A stretch of DNA of 64,000 nt, taken from Flavobacterium sp. (lineage in GTDB: Bacteria; Bacteroidota; Bacteroidia; Flavobacteriales; Flavobacteriaceae). Positions 49,447-57,507 of this stretch are shown here, piece by piece. The translations under genes and the position numbers were made by a program. Below the pieces are notes generated by a model, which did not search any database, was not told where the DNA came from, and worked only from the letters and a program-made list of their open reading frames with translations. The stretch covers positions 31,739 through 95,738 of the forward strand of contig JADKBW010000010.1 of assembly GCA_016714905.1 (NCBI GenBank), read 5' to 3'. Position 1 is the stretch's first letter. Each line of letters starts with the position of its first letter.

Positions 49447-50046
49447 ATGCTCCTTAAAAACTACACCGATTCCCTACTCGAAGCTGGCACGGATGAAGCT
49501 GGCCGCGGCTGTCTTGCAGGACCAGTCACTGCTGCCGCAGTAATATTGCCGACCGATTTCAAAGACGAATTACTCAACGACTCCAAGCAATTGTCAGAAT
49601 TAAAAAGATCATTCTTAAAACCAATTATTGAAAATATTGCGACTTCATTTGCAGTAACTCATCTAGAACCTTTAATCATTGACGAAATAAATATTCTTAA
49701 CGCCTCCATAAAAGCGATGCAAGAATCGATTTTAAAGTTGACTCCTAATCCAGAATACGTCATTGTCGATGGAAATCGTTTCAAAGCAATCCCAAACATT
49801 CCCCACAGCTGCATCATTAAAGGTGATTCAAAATACATGAGTATCGCCGCTGCTTCTATTTTAGCAAAGACTTATCGCGACGAATATATGAATAAAATTC
49901 ACGAAGAATTCCCTATGTATAACTGGAAACAAAATAAAGGCTACCCAACATTAGAACATCGAGAAGCAATCCGAAAATACGGCACGACAAAATACCATCG
50001 CATGAGCTTTCGACTCTTACCAGAACAACTAAAATTGAATTTGTAA
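49447..50046 (+). CDS. rnhB: Ribonuclease HII
   Basis: 199 residues. GTDEAGRGCLAGPV carries D16 and E17; D108 (VIVDGNRF) and D145 (KTYRDEYM) complete the active site. It removes ribonucleotides misincorporated in DNA and RNA primers. It is transcribed divergently from susC and convergently with lipB. Confidence 0.95.
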   Translation: MLLKNYTDSLLEAGTDEAGRGCLAGPVTAAAVILPTDFKDELLNDSKQLSELKRSFLKPIIENIATSFAVTHLEPLIIDEINILNASIKAMQESILKLTPNPEYVIVDGNRFKAIPNIPHSCIIKGDSKYMSIAAASILAKTYRDEYMNKIHEEFPMYNWKQNKGYPTLEHREAIRKYGTTKYHRMSFRLLPEQLKLNL

Positions 50047-50106
50047 TTTAGCTTCGCTCCGCTCGGGTGCGTCTCTGGTGGAATTTAAAATTTGGAATTT
50101 GGAATT
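50047..50106. repeat. GC-rich patch followed by TTTGGAATT word repeat
   Basis: Between the convergent rnhB and lipB genes a GC-rich patch (gcttcgctccgctcgg) is followed by tandem ttggaattt words that continue into the lipB 3' end. It does not have the ends of the 110-bp dispersed repeat, so I do not count it as a copy. Confidence 0.45.
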
Positions 50107-50823
50107 TCAGAATTGGAATTTAGGATTCACAAATTGCGCTTCGAACAAATCCTGAAAATGTTTCAAAATCTTACTTTTAACTTCCACTTCATCTACATTC
50201 GAAACGCCAAGCTCAACATTTAAAGACGTTACCGCTTTCCCTTTTATTCCACACGGAATTATATGGTCAAAATAACCCAAGTCCACATTTACATTCAAAG
50301 CCAATCCATGCATGGTCACCCAGCGCGAAGCACGAACGCCCAGCGCACAAATCTTCCGCGCAAACGGTGTCGCTACATCCAACCAAACTCCAGTCTCTCC
50401 TTCACTTCTGGTTCCTTCAAGTCCATATTCTCGCAGTGTCAAAATAATGACTTCTTCTAAAAACCGCAAATACTTGTGAATATCGGTAAAGAAATTTTCC
50501 AAATCCAAAATCGGATACCCAACAATTTGCCCAGGTCCATGATAAGTGATATCACCACCACGATTGATTTTATAAAAAGTGGCGCCTTTCGCTTCCAATT
50601 GCTGCTCCGATAGTAGCAAATTCGACATATCTCCGCTCTTACCCAAAGTATACACATGTGGATGTTCAACAAACAAAAAATAATTGGGAGTTTCCACTTG
50701 CGCTTCCTCTCTCCTATTGCGAATCTTCAAATCAACAATAGTCTTGAATATCGCTTCCTGATACGACCAAGTTTCCTGATAATCTTTTACGCCTAAATCT
50801 TCTAGTTGAATGATTTTGTTCAT
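50107..50823 (-). CDS. lipB: Octanoyltransferase LipB
   Basis: 238 residues. Family motifs: RGGDITYHGPGQ (88-99), Lys157 in ARKICALGV, HGLALNV, and the catalytic Cys191 in IIPCGIKGKAVTSL. It moves octanoyl groups from ACP to lipoyl domains of 2-oxoacid dehydrogenases. The ATG at 50823 is followed upstream by a possible -7 (TAAATTTG) on the minus strand. Confidence 0.95.
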   Translation of the reverse strand: MNKIIQLEDLGVKDYQETWSYQEAIFKTIVDLKIRNRREEAQVETPNYFLFVEHPHVYTLGKSGDMSNLLLSEQQLEAKGATFYKINRGGDITYHGPGQIVGYPILDLENFFTDIHKYLRFLEEVIILTLREYGLEGTRSEGETGVWLDVATPFARKICALGVRASRWVTMHGLALNVNVDLGYFDHIIPCGIKGKAVTSLNVELGVSNVDEVEVKSKILKHFQDLFEAQFVNPKFQF

Positions 50824-51044
50824 GCCAAAATTGTGAAACGCAAATTTACAAACTTATTAAGAGCGGATTCGATTTTTATTTCAAGGAGCACAAAAGCTGT
50901 TTTCATTACCGCAGTTGTCCCGCTATACGCTACAATCTTTTGCAAAGAACACCTTTGCAAAAGGATTTCCACTGCTATCGGGGCTATTTTTTGAAGACTC
51001 ATTGCACAAATCGCGTTTTCAAAATCTTTCAATCCAAAATCCAC

Positions 51045-51075
51045 TTTGTAACTTTACAACTAATACCTACATTTG
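51045..51075 (+). promoter_or_regulatory. Promoter of lysS
   Basis: TTTG (51045-51048), exactly 19 bases, TACATTTG (51068-51075): a perfect Bacteroidota promoter. The transcript would start near 51080, ruling out the longer upstream reading frame and supporting ATG 51098. Confidence 0.75.
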
Positions 51076-51097
51076 CACTCTTAAAATAAGAACTCCA

Positions 51098-52806
51098 ATG
51101 GCATTATCCGAACAAGAAATATTGCGCCGCGAAGCACTAACCGAATTGCGAAATTTGGGCATCGAACCTTATCCAGCAAACGAATTTGTAACGACCGCGT
51201 ACTCCAAAGAAATCCTCGAAAATTTTGAAAAATTTGAAGGCAAAGAAGTTGTTCTTGCCGGCCGTTTGATGGGAAAACGAATCATGGGAAAAGCATCCTT
51301 TGCAGAACTCAAAGATTCGGAAGGCAGAATTCAAGTGTATGTTTCTCGCGATGATATTTCAGATGACGAAGAAAAAACCATGTACAATGTAGTTTTCAAA
51401 AAACTGCTAGACATTGGTGATTTCATCGGTGTTCGCGGAACAGTTTTTAAAACGCAAGTTGGCGAAATCTCCGTTCATATATACGGTTTAACGGTTTTAG
51501 CTAAAGCACTAAAACCACTTCCAGTCGTAAAAACTGATGCCGACGGAAAAACACACGACGCCTTTGCTGATGCGGAACAAAGATACCGCCGCCGCTATGT
51601 CGATTTGACCGTCAACGACCACGTCAAAGAAACTTTTATCAAAGAACTAAACTGTTCAATGCGATGCGAACTTTCTTTAATGATAAAGGCTATCTTGAGG
51701 TAGAAACTCCTGTGTTGCAACCGATTCCTGGTGGTGCAGCGGCGCGTCCGTTTATCACACACCACAACTCGCTCGACATTCCATTATACATGCGTATTGC
51801 GAACGAATTGTACTTAAAAAGATTGATCGTAGGTGGATTTGAAGGTGTTTACGAATTCTCGAAAAACTTCCGCAACGAAGGAATGGACAGAACGCACAAT
51901 CCTGAATTTACCGCAATGGAAATATACGTAGCCTACAAAGACTATCACTGGATGATGACTTTTACGGAAAACCTCCTTGAACATTGTGCCTTGGCGGTTA
52001 ACGGTACAACGCAAGTTACTTTCGGTGAACATCAAGTCGATTTTAAAGCGCCTTATGCCCGAGTGACAATGACTGATGCCATTAAACATTTTACAGGTTT
52101 TGATATTTCTGGGAAAACGGAAAACGAATTATTCGATGCCGCAAAATCGATGGGAATCGAGGTCGACGCAACGATGGGAAAAGGAAAACTTATCGACGAA
52201 ATATTTGGCGCAAAATGCGAAGGCAATTACATCCAACCTACTTTCATCACCGATTATCCAAAAGAAATGTCGCCATTGTGCAAACAACACCGCGATAATC
52301 CTGAACTTACCGAACGTTTCGAACTCATGGTTTGCGGAAAAGAAGTTGCGAATGCCTATTCTGAACTCAACGATCCCATCGACCAACGCGAGCGTTTTGA
52401 GCATCAAATCATGCTTTCTGAAAAAGGCGATGATGAAGCCAACGGTTTGATCGACGAAGATTTCTTGCGCGCTCTAGAATACGGTATGCCGCCTACTTCA
52501 GGTTTAGGCATCGGCATGGATCGTTTGATGATGTATCTCACCAACAACAGCTCGATTCAAGAAGTATTGTTCTTCCCGCAAATGCGTCCAGAGAAGAAAC
52601 AAGTTCAAATTGAGTTAGAAGACGAAGAAAAATTAGTCGTAGCACTATTGCAAACCAACAACAACCAAATGGATTTGTCTGCCTTAAAAGTCAAATCGGA
52701 ACTCAGCGGCAAAAAATGGGATGCCGCCATGAAAGGTTTGTCAAAACACGGATTGGTAAAAGTTGTGGTTAGTGGCGAATTGAAAACTGTAGAATTGATA
52801 GGATAA
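51098..52806 (+). CDS. lysS: Lysine--tRNA ligase, class II (one-base deletion as read)
   Basis: Starts MALSEQEILRREALTELRN. The N-terminal OB-fold (VVLAGRLMGKRIMGKASFAE) is followed by class II motif 1 (NDKGYLEVETPVLQPIPGG), motif 2 (FRNEGMDRTHNPEFTAME) and motif 3 (GLGIGMDRLMMYL). The frame breaks near 51641, where one A is missing (KETFIKRTKLFNAMRTFF expected); corrected length is about 569 residues. After the usual LysRS end (QMRPEKK) there is an added tail of about 75 residues (LEDEEKLVVALLQTNNNQMD...) that looks like a small winged-helix domain. The gene is essential, so the deletion is probably a sequence error. Confidence 0.94.
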
Positions 52807-52810
52807 AAAA

Positions 52811-52863
52811 TTAGCCACGAATTCACGAATTTATAAATTAAAAATTCGTGAATTCGTGGCTAA
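52811..52863. terminator. Perfect 22-bp inverted repeat, bidirectional terminator
   Basis: Arms 52811-52832 and 52842-52863 are fully complementary around a 9-base loop, built of the words cacgaattcacgaatt. It lies between convergent lysS and the 52879 gene, with A- and T-rich flanks. Confidence 0.75.
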
Positions 52864-52878
52864 AAAATATTTCTTTTT

Positions 52879-53133
52879 CTAGCTATTCGCCGCCATGGCT
52901 GCTGCAAAAATAGATCCGAAAAGAATCAAGCAGAATATCACAATGGCAAATACTATTGCCAACATAATCAATTGTGCTTTGGCCCAGTTTTGTTTGTTGA
53001 CATTTTCATTATTTCCAAAAGCATACACAAAAAGTAAGACAATTCCAACAACAGGAATAGCCATTAGTAATAAAGTAATTAGCCAATCCTTGACTGACAT
53101 TGGTTTTTGGTTTGCATTTTCAATAGTTTCCAT
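52879..53133 (-). CDS. Small two-helix membrane protein, unknown function
   Basis: 84 residues. MSVKDWLITLLLMAIPVVGI and AQLIMLAIVFAIVIFCLILF are two membrane helices; the loop between has NNENVNKQNWAKA. Similar small proteins with this loop are common in Flavobacteria, with no known function. The gene is a single unit convergent with lysS. Confidence 0.7.
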   Translation of the reverse strand: METIENANQKPMSVKDWLITLLLMAIPVVGIVLLFVYAFGNNENVNKQNWAKAQLIMLAIVFAIVIFCLILFGSIFAAAMAANS

Positions 53134-53372
53134 AATTTGTTTGTTTTGGTTATCAGGCTAATGTAACAAATTTTTACAGAACTTTGTCGAAACTTAATTT
53201 ATAGATTTGGTGCATATATTATGCTCACCAGTAAGAAAACGAATAAAATTAAAAGCGACCAAATTCTTATTTCGGATAACTTCAAAAATAATTGCGACTG
53301 GACCTATAGATGATTTTAAACTATTTATATTTGAGAAGGTCAAAGTGACAAATAATTTTAAAATAAATAAAG

Positions 53373-53813
53373 ATGAAAAAAGTATTTTTAGCTGCCCTTT
53401 TAGTTGTTAGCATAACAACTTTCGCACAAGAAGGAAGAAAACCAGGTTCAAAACGAGCCGAAATGGAAAAAATGACGCCAGAACAAAGAAGTGAACTTCG
53501 TTTGAAAAGAGTGTCGGCCATATTAAACCTAACTGAAAAACAACAAAAGGAAATTGCTCCAATTCTCGCTGAGCAACAACAAAAAAGAGAAAAAGCACTA
53601 GCAGACTTCAAAGCTATGAAAGAAAAAGGAGCAAAACCTTCACCAGAGGAGCGCGAAGCAAGAGCAAAGCAACGCGACGATGATCAAAAAGCGATGACTG
53701 AGAAACTTCAAAAAATTCTTACACCCGAGCAAATGAAAAAATGGGAGGAAAAGAAAGAACAGAACAAGGAGCGAATGATAGAGAAAAAAGCAGGAATGCG
53801 AAAAGAAGAATAG
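53373..53813 (+). CDS. Periplasmic Spy/LTXXQ-like helical protein
   Basis: 146 residues. Signal peptide MKKVFLAALLVVSITTFAQ, then a highly charged all-helical protein with MTPEQRSELRLKRVSAILNL and ILTPEQMKKWEEKK, two motifs of the LTxxQ type seen in Spy/CpxP periplasmic chaperones. A role in envelope stress or chaperoning is inferred. A possible -7 (TATATTTG, 53326-53333) precedes it, without a clear -33. The next gene encodes a similar small protein. Confidence 0.78.
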   Translation: MKKVFLAALLVVSITTFAQEGRKPGSKRAEMEKMTPEQRSELRLKRVSAILNLTEKQQKEIAPILAEQQQKREKALADFKAMKEKGAKPSPEEREARAKQRDDDQKAMTEKLQKILTPEQMKKWEEKKEQNKERMIEKKAGMRKEE

Positions 53814-53823
53814 GCTTGAAAAT

Positions 53824-53854
53824 TTTGCGGAATCAAATAAATAAATTAGATTTG
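53824..53854 (+). promoter_or_regulatory. Promoter of the 53881-54207 gene
   Basis: TTTG (53824-53827), exactly 19 bases, TAGATTTG (53847-53854): a perfect match. It shows that the second small periplasmic gene can be transcribed on its own. Confidence 0.72.
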
Positions 53855-53880
53855 ATTTCAATTATTAAATAATTCAAATT

Positions 53881-54207
53881 ATGAAAAAAGTTATTGCTCT
53901 AGTTACGTTCTTGTTAGCCTTTACAATTAATGTGAATGCACAAGAAAAGAAAATGTCTGCTCAAGAGTCCGCAAAAAACGATATTACTGCGTTAGCATCT
54001 AAAGTAAAATTGTCGGAAACTTTGCAACAAGACTTAATTACCTTAATGACAATGAAGCACGAAACGATGTCTGATGCTACTTTATCAAAAGAGAAAAAAG
54101 AAAACGCTCGACAAGCTTACGAACACAAATTGATGAGCGGCTTAAGTCCAGAGCAAAGAAATCAATTAGCAAAATATCCAGACTTATTGAAGCAATTAAC
54201 GCACTAA
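53881..54207 (+). CDS. Small periplasmic helical protein
   Basis: 108 residues. Signal peptide to VNAQ, then a helix-rich, charged protein (KNDITALASKVKLSETLQQD; GLSPEQRNQLAKYPDLLKQL). It resembles its upstream neighbour in size and composition, including an SPEQR motif, and may be a distant relative. Function unknown; export is clear. Confidence 0.75.
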   Translation: MKKVIALVTFLLAFTINVNAQEKKMSAQESAKNDITALASKVKLSETLQQDLITLMTMKHETMSDATLSKEKKENARQAYEHKLMSGLSPEQRNQLAKYPDLLKQLTH

Positions 54208-54222
54208 TAAAGGATAATAAGT

Positions 54223-54254
54223 AAAAAAACTCACTAGAAATAGTGAGTTTTTTT
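54223..54254. terminator. Bidirectional terminator
   Basis: Perfect stem aaaaaaactcacta/tagtgagttttttt with a 4-base loop, between the convergent 53881-54207 and hemL genes. Confidence 0.88.
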
Positions 54255-54255
54255 G

Positions 54256-55541
54256 TTATAGCGTTTTAGAAACTTTCCTTATCGCTTCTATTGTATAATC
54301 TAAATCTTCATACGTTAGGGCATCGGTGATAAACCAAGTTTCATATGCTGATGGAGCAATATAAATTCCTTCATTTAATAGTCCATGAAAGAATTTCTTA
54401 AAGGTACTATTATCGCCTTTAGCAGCACTTTGAAAATCAACAACCGGCGAAGAATCAAAATGTACTGAAATCATCGAACCTACTCTGTTGATTGTATACG
54501 CCAGATTTGTATCATCAAACGCATTTTTTATACCGTCTTCTAAATACGCCGTTTTTGCATCAAGTCTTTGAAATAATTGATCATCTTCATTAATTGCTTT
54601 CAACATCGCCAATCCCGCAGCCATTGCTAGTGGATTCCCAGATAGCGTGCCTGCTTGATACACTGGTCCAATTGGCGCTAAATAGTCCATTATTTCAGCC
54701 CTCGCTGCAAAGGCTCCAACTGGCAGGCCTCCTCCTATTACTTTTCCAAAAGTCACTATATCAGCGTTGACACTATACAATTCTTGAACACCACCTTTTG
54801 CCAGTCGAAATCCAGTCATTACTTCGTCGAAAATTAGTAATATGCTGTTCTCTGTACAAAGTTGTCGCAAACCCTCTAAAAAACCTTTATTTGGAGGAAT
54901 ACAACCCATATTCCCAGCTACTGGCTCGACAATAATTGCCGCTATTTCCATGGGATTGGCTTCAATTAGTTTTGCAACATTTTCTAGATCATTATATCGA
55001 GCCAACAAGGTATCTTTCTGTGTGCCTGCGGTTACGCCAGGACTGTTTGGAGTTCCAAAGGTGCTTGCGCCACTTCCCGCCTGAATCAAAACGAATCAGA
55101 ATGCCCGTGATAACAACCTGCAAATTTGATGATCTTATCTCTTTTTGTATATCCTCTCGCCAATCTAATGGCGCTCATGCAAGCCTCTGTACCTGAATTT
55201 ACAAATCGAATCTTTTCTATATTTGGCACCATTGAAATGGCTAGTGTTGCAATCTCTGTTTCTAAGGCAGTTGGCATTCCGAATGAAGTACCAAGCTTCG
55301 TTCTTTCAATAAGGGCTGACACAACTGGCTCATAGGCATGTCCTAGAATCATGGGTCCCCAAGAATTAATATAATCAATCAAACGATTACCGTCCTCATC
55401 GAATAGATAAGCTCCTTTGGCACTTTTAACAAAAATCGGGGTTCCTCCTACTGATTTGAAAGCTCGTACTGGTGAATTAACACCTCCCGGAATCACTTGT
55501 TCAGCTTCGGCAAAAAGCTGACTACTTCTTTGGTATAACAT
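54256..55541 (-). CDS. hemL: Glutamate-1-semialdehyde 2,1-aminomutase (one-base deletion as read)
   Basis: Starts MLYQRSSQLFAEAEQVIPGG. SGTEACMSAIRLARG and YHGHSDS define the class III PLP fold; the PLP lysine, about residue 267, is in VTFGKVIGGGLPVG. The first frame ends just after YHGHSDSF, and the second begins IQAGSGASTFG; adding one T in the T-run near 55088 joins them to about 428 residues, a normal length. The enzyme makes 5-aminolevulinate for haem. Downstream is a bidirectional terminator; upstream, a few bases away, is the glucosaminidase gene. Confidence 0.94.
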
Positions 55542-55544
55542 GAA

Positions 55545-56537
55545 TTATTTAACTTTTAGGTTTTGACCAATTGAAAGGGCATTGTCTTGAATATCGTTAT
55601 ATCGTTTCAAGTCATCTACTGATATATTGAATTTCTTAGAAATTGAATAAAGCGTATCTCCCGGAAGTACTTCATACAGTTCTGCATTGAATGGCAAAGG
55701 CTTTACATTAGAAACTTGTAAAACAAAATCTTTACCTAGAACTTCTGCATCATATTGATTGAGCTGATATCTTTCAATAATTGCAATTAACTTGTCTGGA
55801 TACTTTGGATCTGTTGCATATCCGGCATTTTTTAGCCCGCGCGCCCACAATTTGTAATCGTCTTTTTCTAAATCAAACAATGGTTTGTACCAAGGTCTAT
55901 TCAGTAAAAAAAGGGAATGATCCTGATACGACTCCATCGACTTATCGTATTTCCTGAAGCACTCTTGTTCTTCATCATCGTCATAATTGACACTTGGACC
56001 TATCCAATCTTTATGGCACTTAATTCCAAAATGATTATTGGCCAAAATACTCAGTGGTCCTGTTCCAGCACCTGATTCTAAAATGCCTTGCCCCAAAATA
56101 ATACTAGAAGGAATTCCATATTGTCGCATGTTGTTCTTGGCAACTTCTTTATAGGTTGAGATATAATCTAATACCATTGCCGTGGTTACTTTAACACGAG
56201 TCGTTGCCTCTAGTATTTCAGTTTTTGAGTAGACTGTTTGATTTTTTGTCGATTTGTCTTTCTCTTTAGCCGATTCGTAATTTTCTTCTATCGCTTTCTT
56301 TTCTACCGACGTTGCAGCGGTACTGGCCTTTTTTGCTACAACCACAGGTTGCGTTACTGGTTTTTTATTAGAAGAAGTAACGGCAGTGCGGTTCCCAACA
56401 GGTTTTTTGCTAGGGGTAGTTGTAACTTTTGAAGTAGGCTTTTTATACACTGTTTTCGATGTTCTAACCACTGGCTGAGAAGTCGAACATCCTACAAGTA
56501 CAATAACAAAAAGAAAAAATAAAATTTTCTTAAACAT
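55545..56537 (-). CDS. Glucosaminidase-domain lipoprotein with LysM
   Basis: 330 residues. Lipobox LVGC (Cys17). A Lys/Thr/Ser-rich linker (about 20-100) leads to a GH73-type glucosaminidase domain: YGIPSSIILGQGILESGAG has the catalytic Glu154; NNHFGIKC and YDDDEEQECFRKY follow. A LysM domain ends the protein (YEVLPGDTLYSISKKFNIS). It probably cleaves peptidoglycan from the outer-membrane or periplasmic side. It overlaps the upstream gene by 8 bases and lies 3 bases from hemL, so the three form an operon. Confidence 0.9.
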   Translation of the reverse strand: MFKKILFFLFVIVLVGCSTSQPVVRTSKTVYKKPTSKVTTTPSKKPVGNRTAVTSSNKKPVTQPVVVAKKASTAATSVEKKAIEENYESAKEKDKSTKNQTVYSKTEILEATTRVKVTTAMVLDYISTYKEVAKNNMRQYGIPSSIILGQGILESGAGTGPLSILANNHFGIKCHKDWIGPSVNYDDDEEQECFRKYDKSMESYQDHSLFLLNRPWYKPLFDLEKDDYKLWARGLKNAGYATDPKYPDKLIAIIERYQLNQYDAEVLGKDFVLQVSNVKPLPFNAELYEVLPGDTLYSISKKFNISVDDLKRYNDIQDNALSIGQNLKVK

Positions 56538-57456
56538 CTTTTAATAGTATCGGCAAATTTTGCTTTTGCAATTTAAAATTCATTCCGTCAATTCCTTGAA
56601 GTCCACCAGTGTGAATCATTAATATTTTTGAGTCCTTTGGAAAATAATTATTACGAATCATATCTATAACGCCAAAAACCATTTTTCCAGTATAAACTGG
56701 ATCTAAAGGAATGCCAGTTTCTATGAAAAAACGGTTGATAAAATCTACTAATTCATTCGAAATCTTGGCATATCCGCCAAAATTATAATCTCCAATTAAT
56801 TCCCATCTATCATTCGTGGCAAATTTACGAATTTCTTCTATTAAAAAGTCGCCTTTAAGCGCGGGAAATCCGAGAATTTTTTGATGCGGTTGCGCACTAT
56901 TAATTAAACCAGAAATTGTACCGCCAGTTCCCACACAACAACAAATAAAATCAAATTTGCTATCCTCTTCTGTTAATATTTCTTGACAACCTAAAACGGC
57001 AAGTGTATTGGTTCCTCCTTCAGGAATTGAGTAAAAATCGCCCCATTTTGCATTTAATTTTTCTATAAAATCAAATTCTGACTTTTTCCGATAATCCTCT
57101 CGCGAAACAAAATCGAATTGCATTCCACAATCATGAGCAAATTTTAAGGTTGGATTTTCCGCAAATCCATTGTGCAATTCATTTCCTCGAATGATTCCTA
57201 TAGTCTTAAACCCTTGTTGTTTTCCAGCAAAAGCAACAGCTGCAATATGATTGGAGTACGCTCCTCCAAATGTCAATAAAGTATGTTGGTTTTCTGCTTT
57301 TGCTTGAAGCAAGTTGTACTTTAACTTTCGATATTTATTTCCGGAAACGATAGGATGTATCAAATCTTCCCTTTTGATTTCTAGAGTAATATTTGAAAAT
57401 GAAATAGGTATAGTTTGATTGAAAGTATTCAAAACACTAAAAATAAGCTGATACAA
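56530..57456 (-). CDS. ACC deaminase / D-cysteine desulfhydrase family PLP protein
   Basis: About 308 residues. The PLP lysine is K41 in IVSGNKYRKLKYNL; TFGGAYSNHIAA and CVGTGGTISGLI bind the cofactor phosphate. Members act on 1-aminocyclopropane-1-carboxylate or D-cysteine; the actual substrate here cannot be told. No ATG is found at the 5' end in this frame; the apparent start is TTG 57456 or a nearby TTG (57432), so the exact start is uncertain. First gene of the three-gene unit with the glucosaminidase and hemL. Confidence 0.87.
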   Translation of the reverse strand: MYQLIFSVLNTFNQTIPISFSNITLEIKREDLIHPIVSGNKYRKLKYNLLQAKAENQHTLLTFGGAYSNHIAAVAFAGKQQGFKTIGIIRGNELHNGFAENPTLKFAHDCGMQFDFVSREDYRKKSEFDFIEKLNAKWGDFYSIPEGGTNTLAVLGCQEILTEEDSKFDFICCCVGTGGTISGLINSAQPHQKILGFPALKGDFLIEEIRKFATNDRWELIGDYNFGGYAKISNELVDFINRFFIETGIPLDPVYTGKMVFGVIDMIRNNYFPKDSKILMIHTGGLQGIDGMNFKLQKQNLPILLKDV

Positions 57457-57461
57457 TTCAC

Positions 57462-57488
57462 AAAAAAAGCAGCCTTAAAAGACTGCTT
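57462..57488 (-). terminator. Terminator of the 57508-59343 gene
   Basis: On the minus strand AAGCAG-t-CTT/AAG-g-CTGCTT forms a stem followed by seven T. It overlaps the leader of the downstream PLP gene. Confidence 0.72.
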
Positions 57489-57507
57489 GAATTGATGTTT
57501 TCTCTCA

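Noticed and set aside
50041..50090. Fourth copy of the 110-bp structured repeat between rnhB and lipB
   Set aside because: It is GC-rich and has TTCGCTC-like words but lacks the conserved GGGCGT and ACGC ends and the GTCGGGCT word.
50915..51097. Longer N-terminus for LysRS starting at 50915
   Set aside because: A perfect promoter at 51045-51075 lies inside that extension, and the ATG at 51098 matches normal LysRS starts.
53207..53410. Plus-strand small frame before the Spy-like gene
   Set aside because: It overlaps the true start at 53373 and has no recognisable features.
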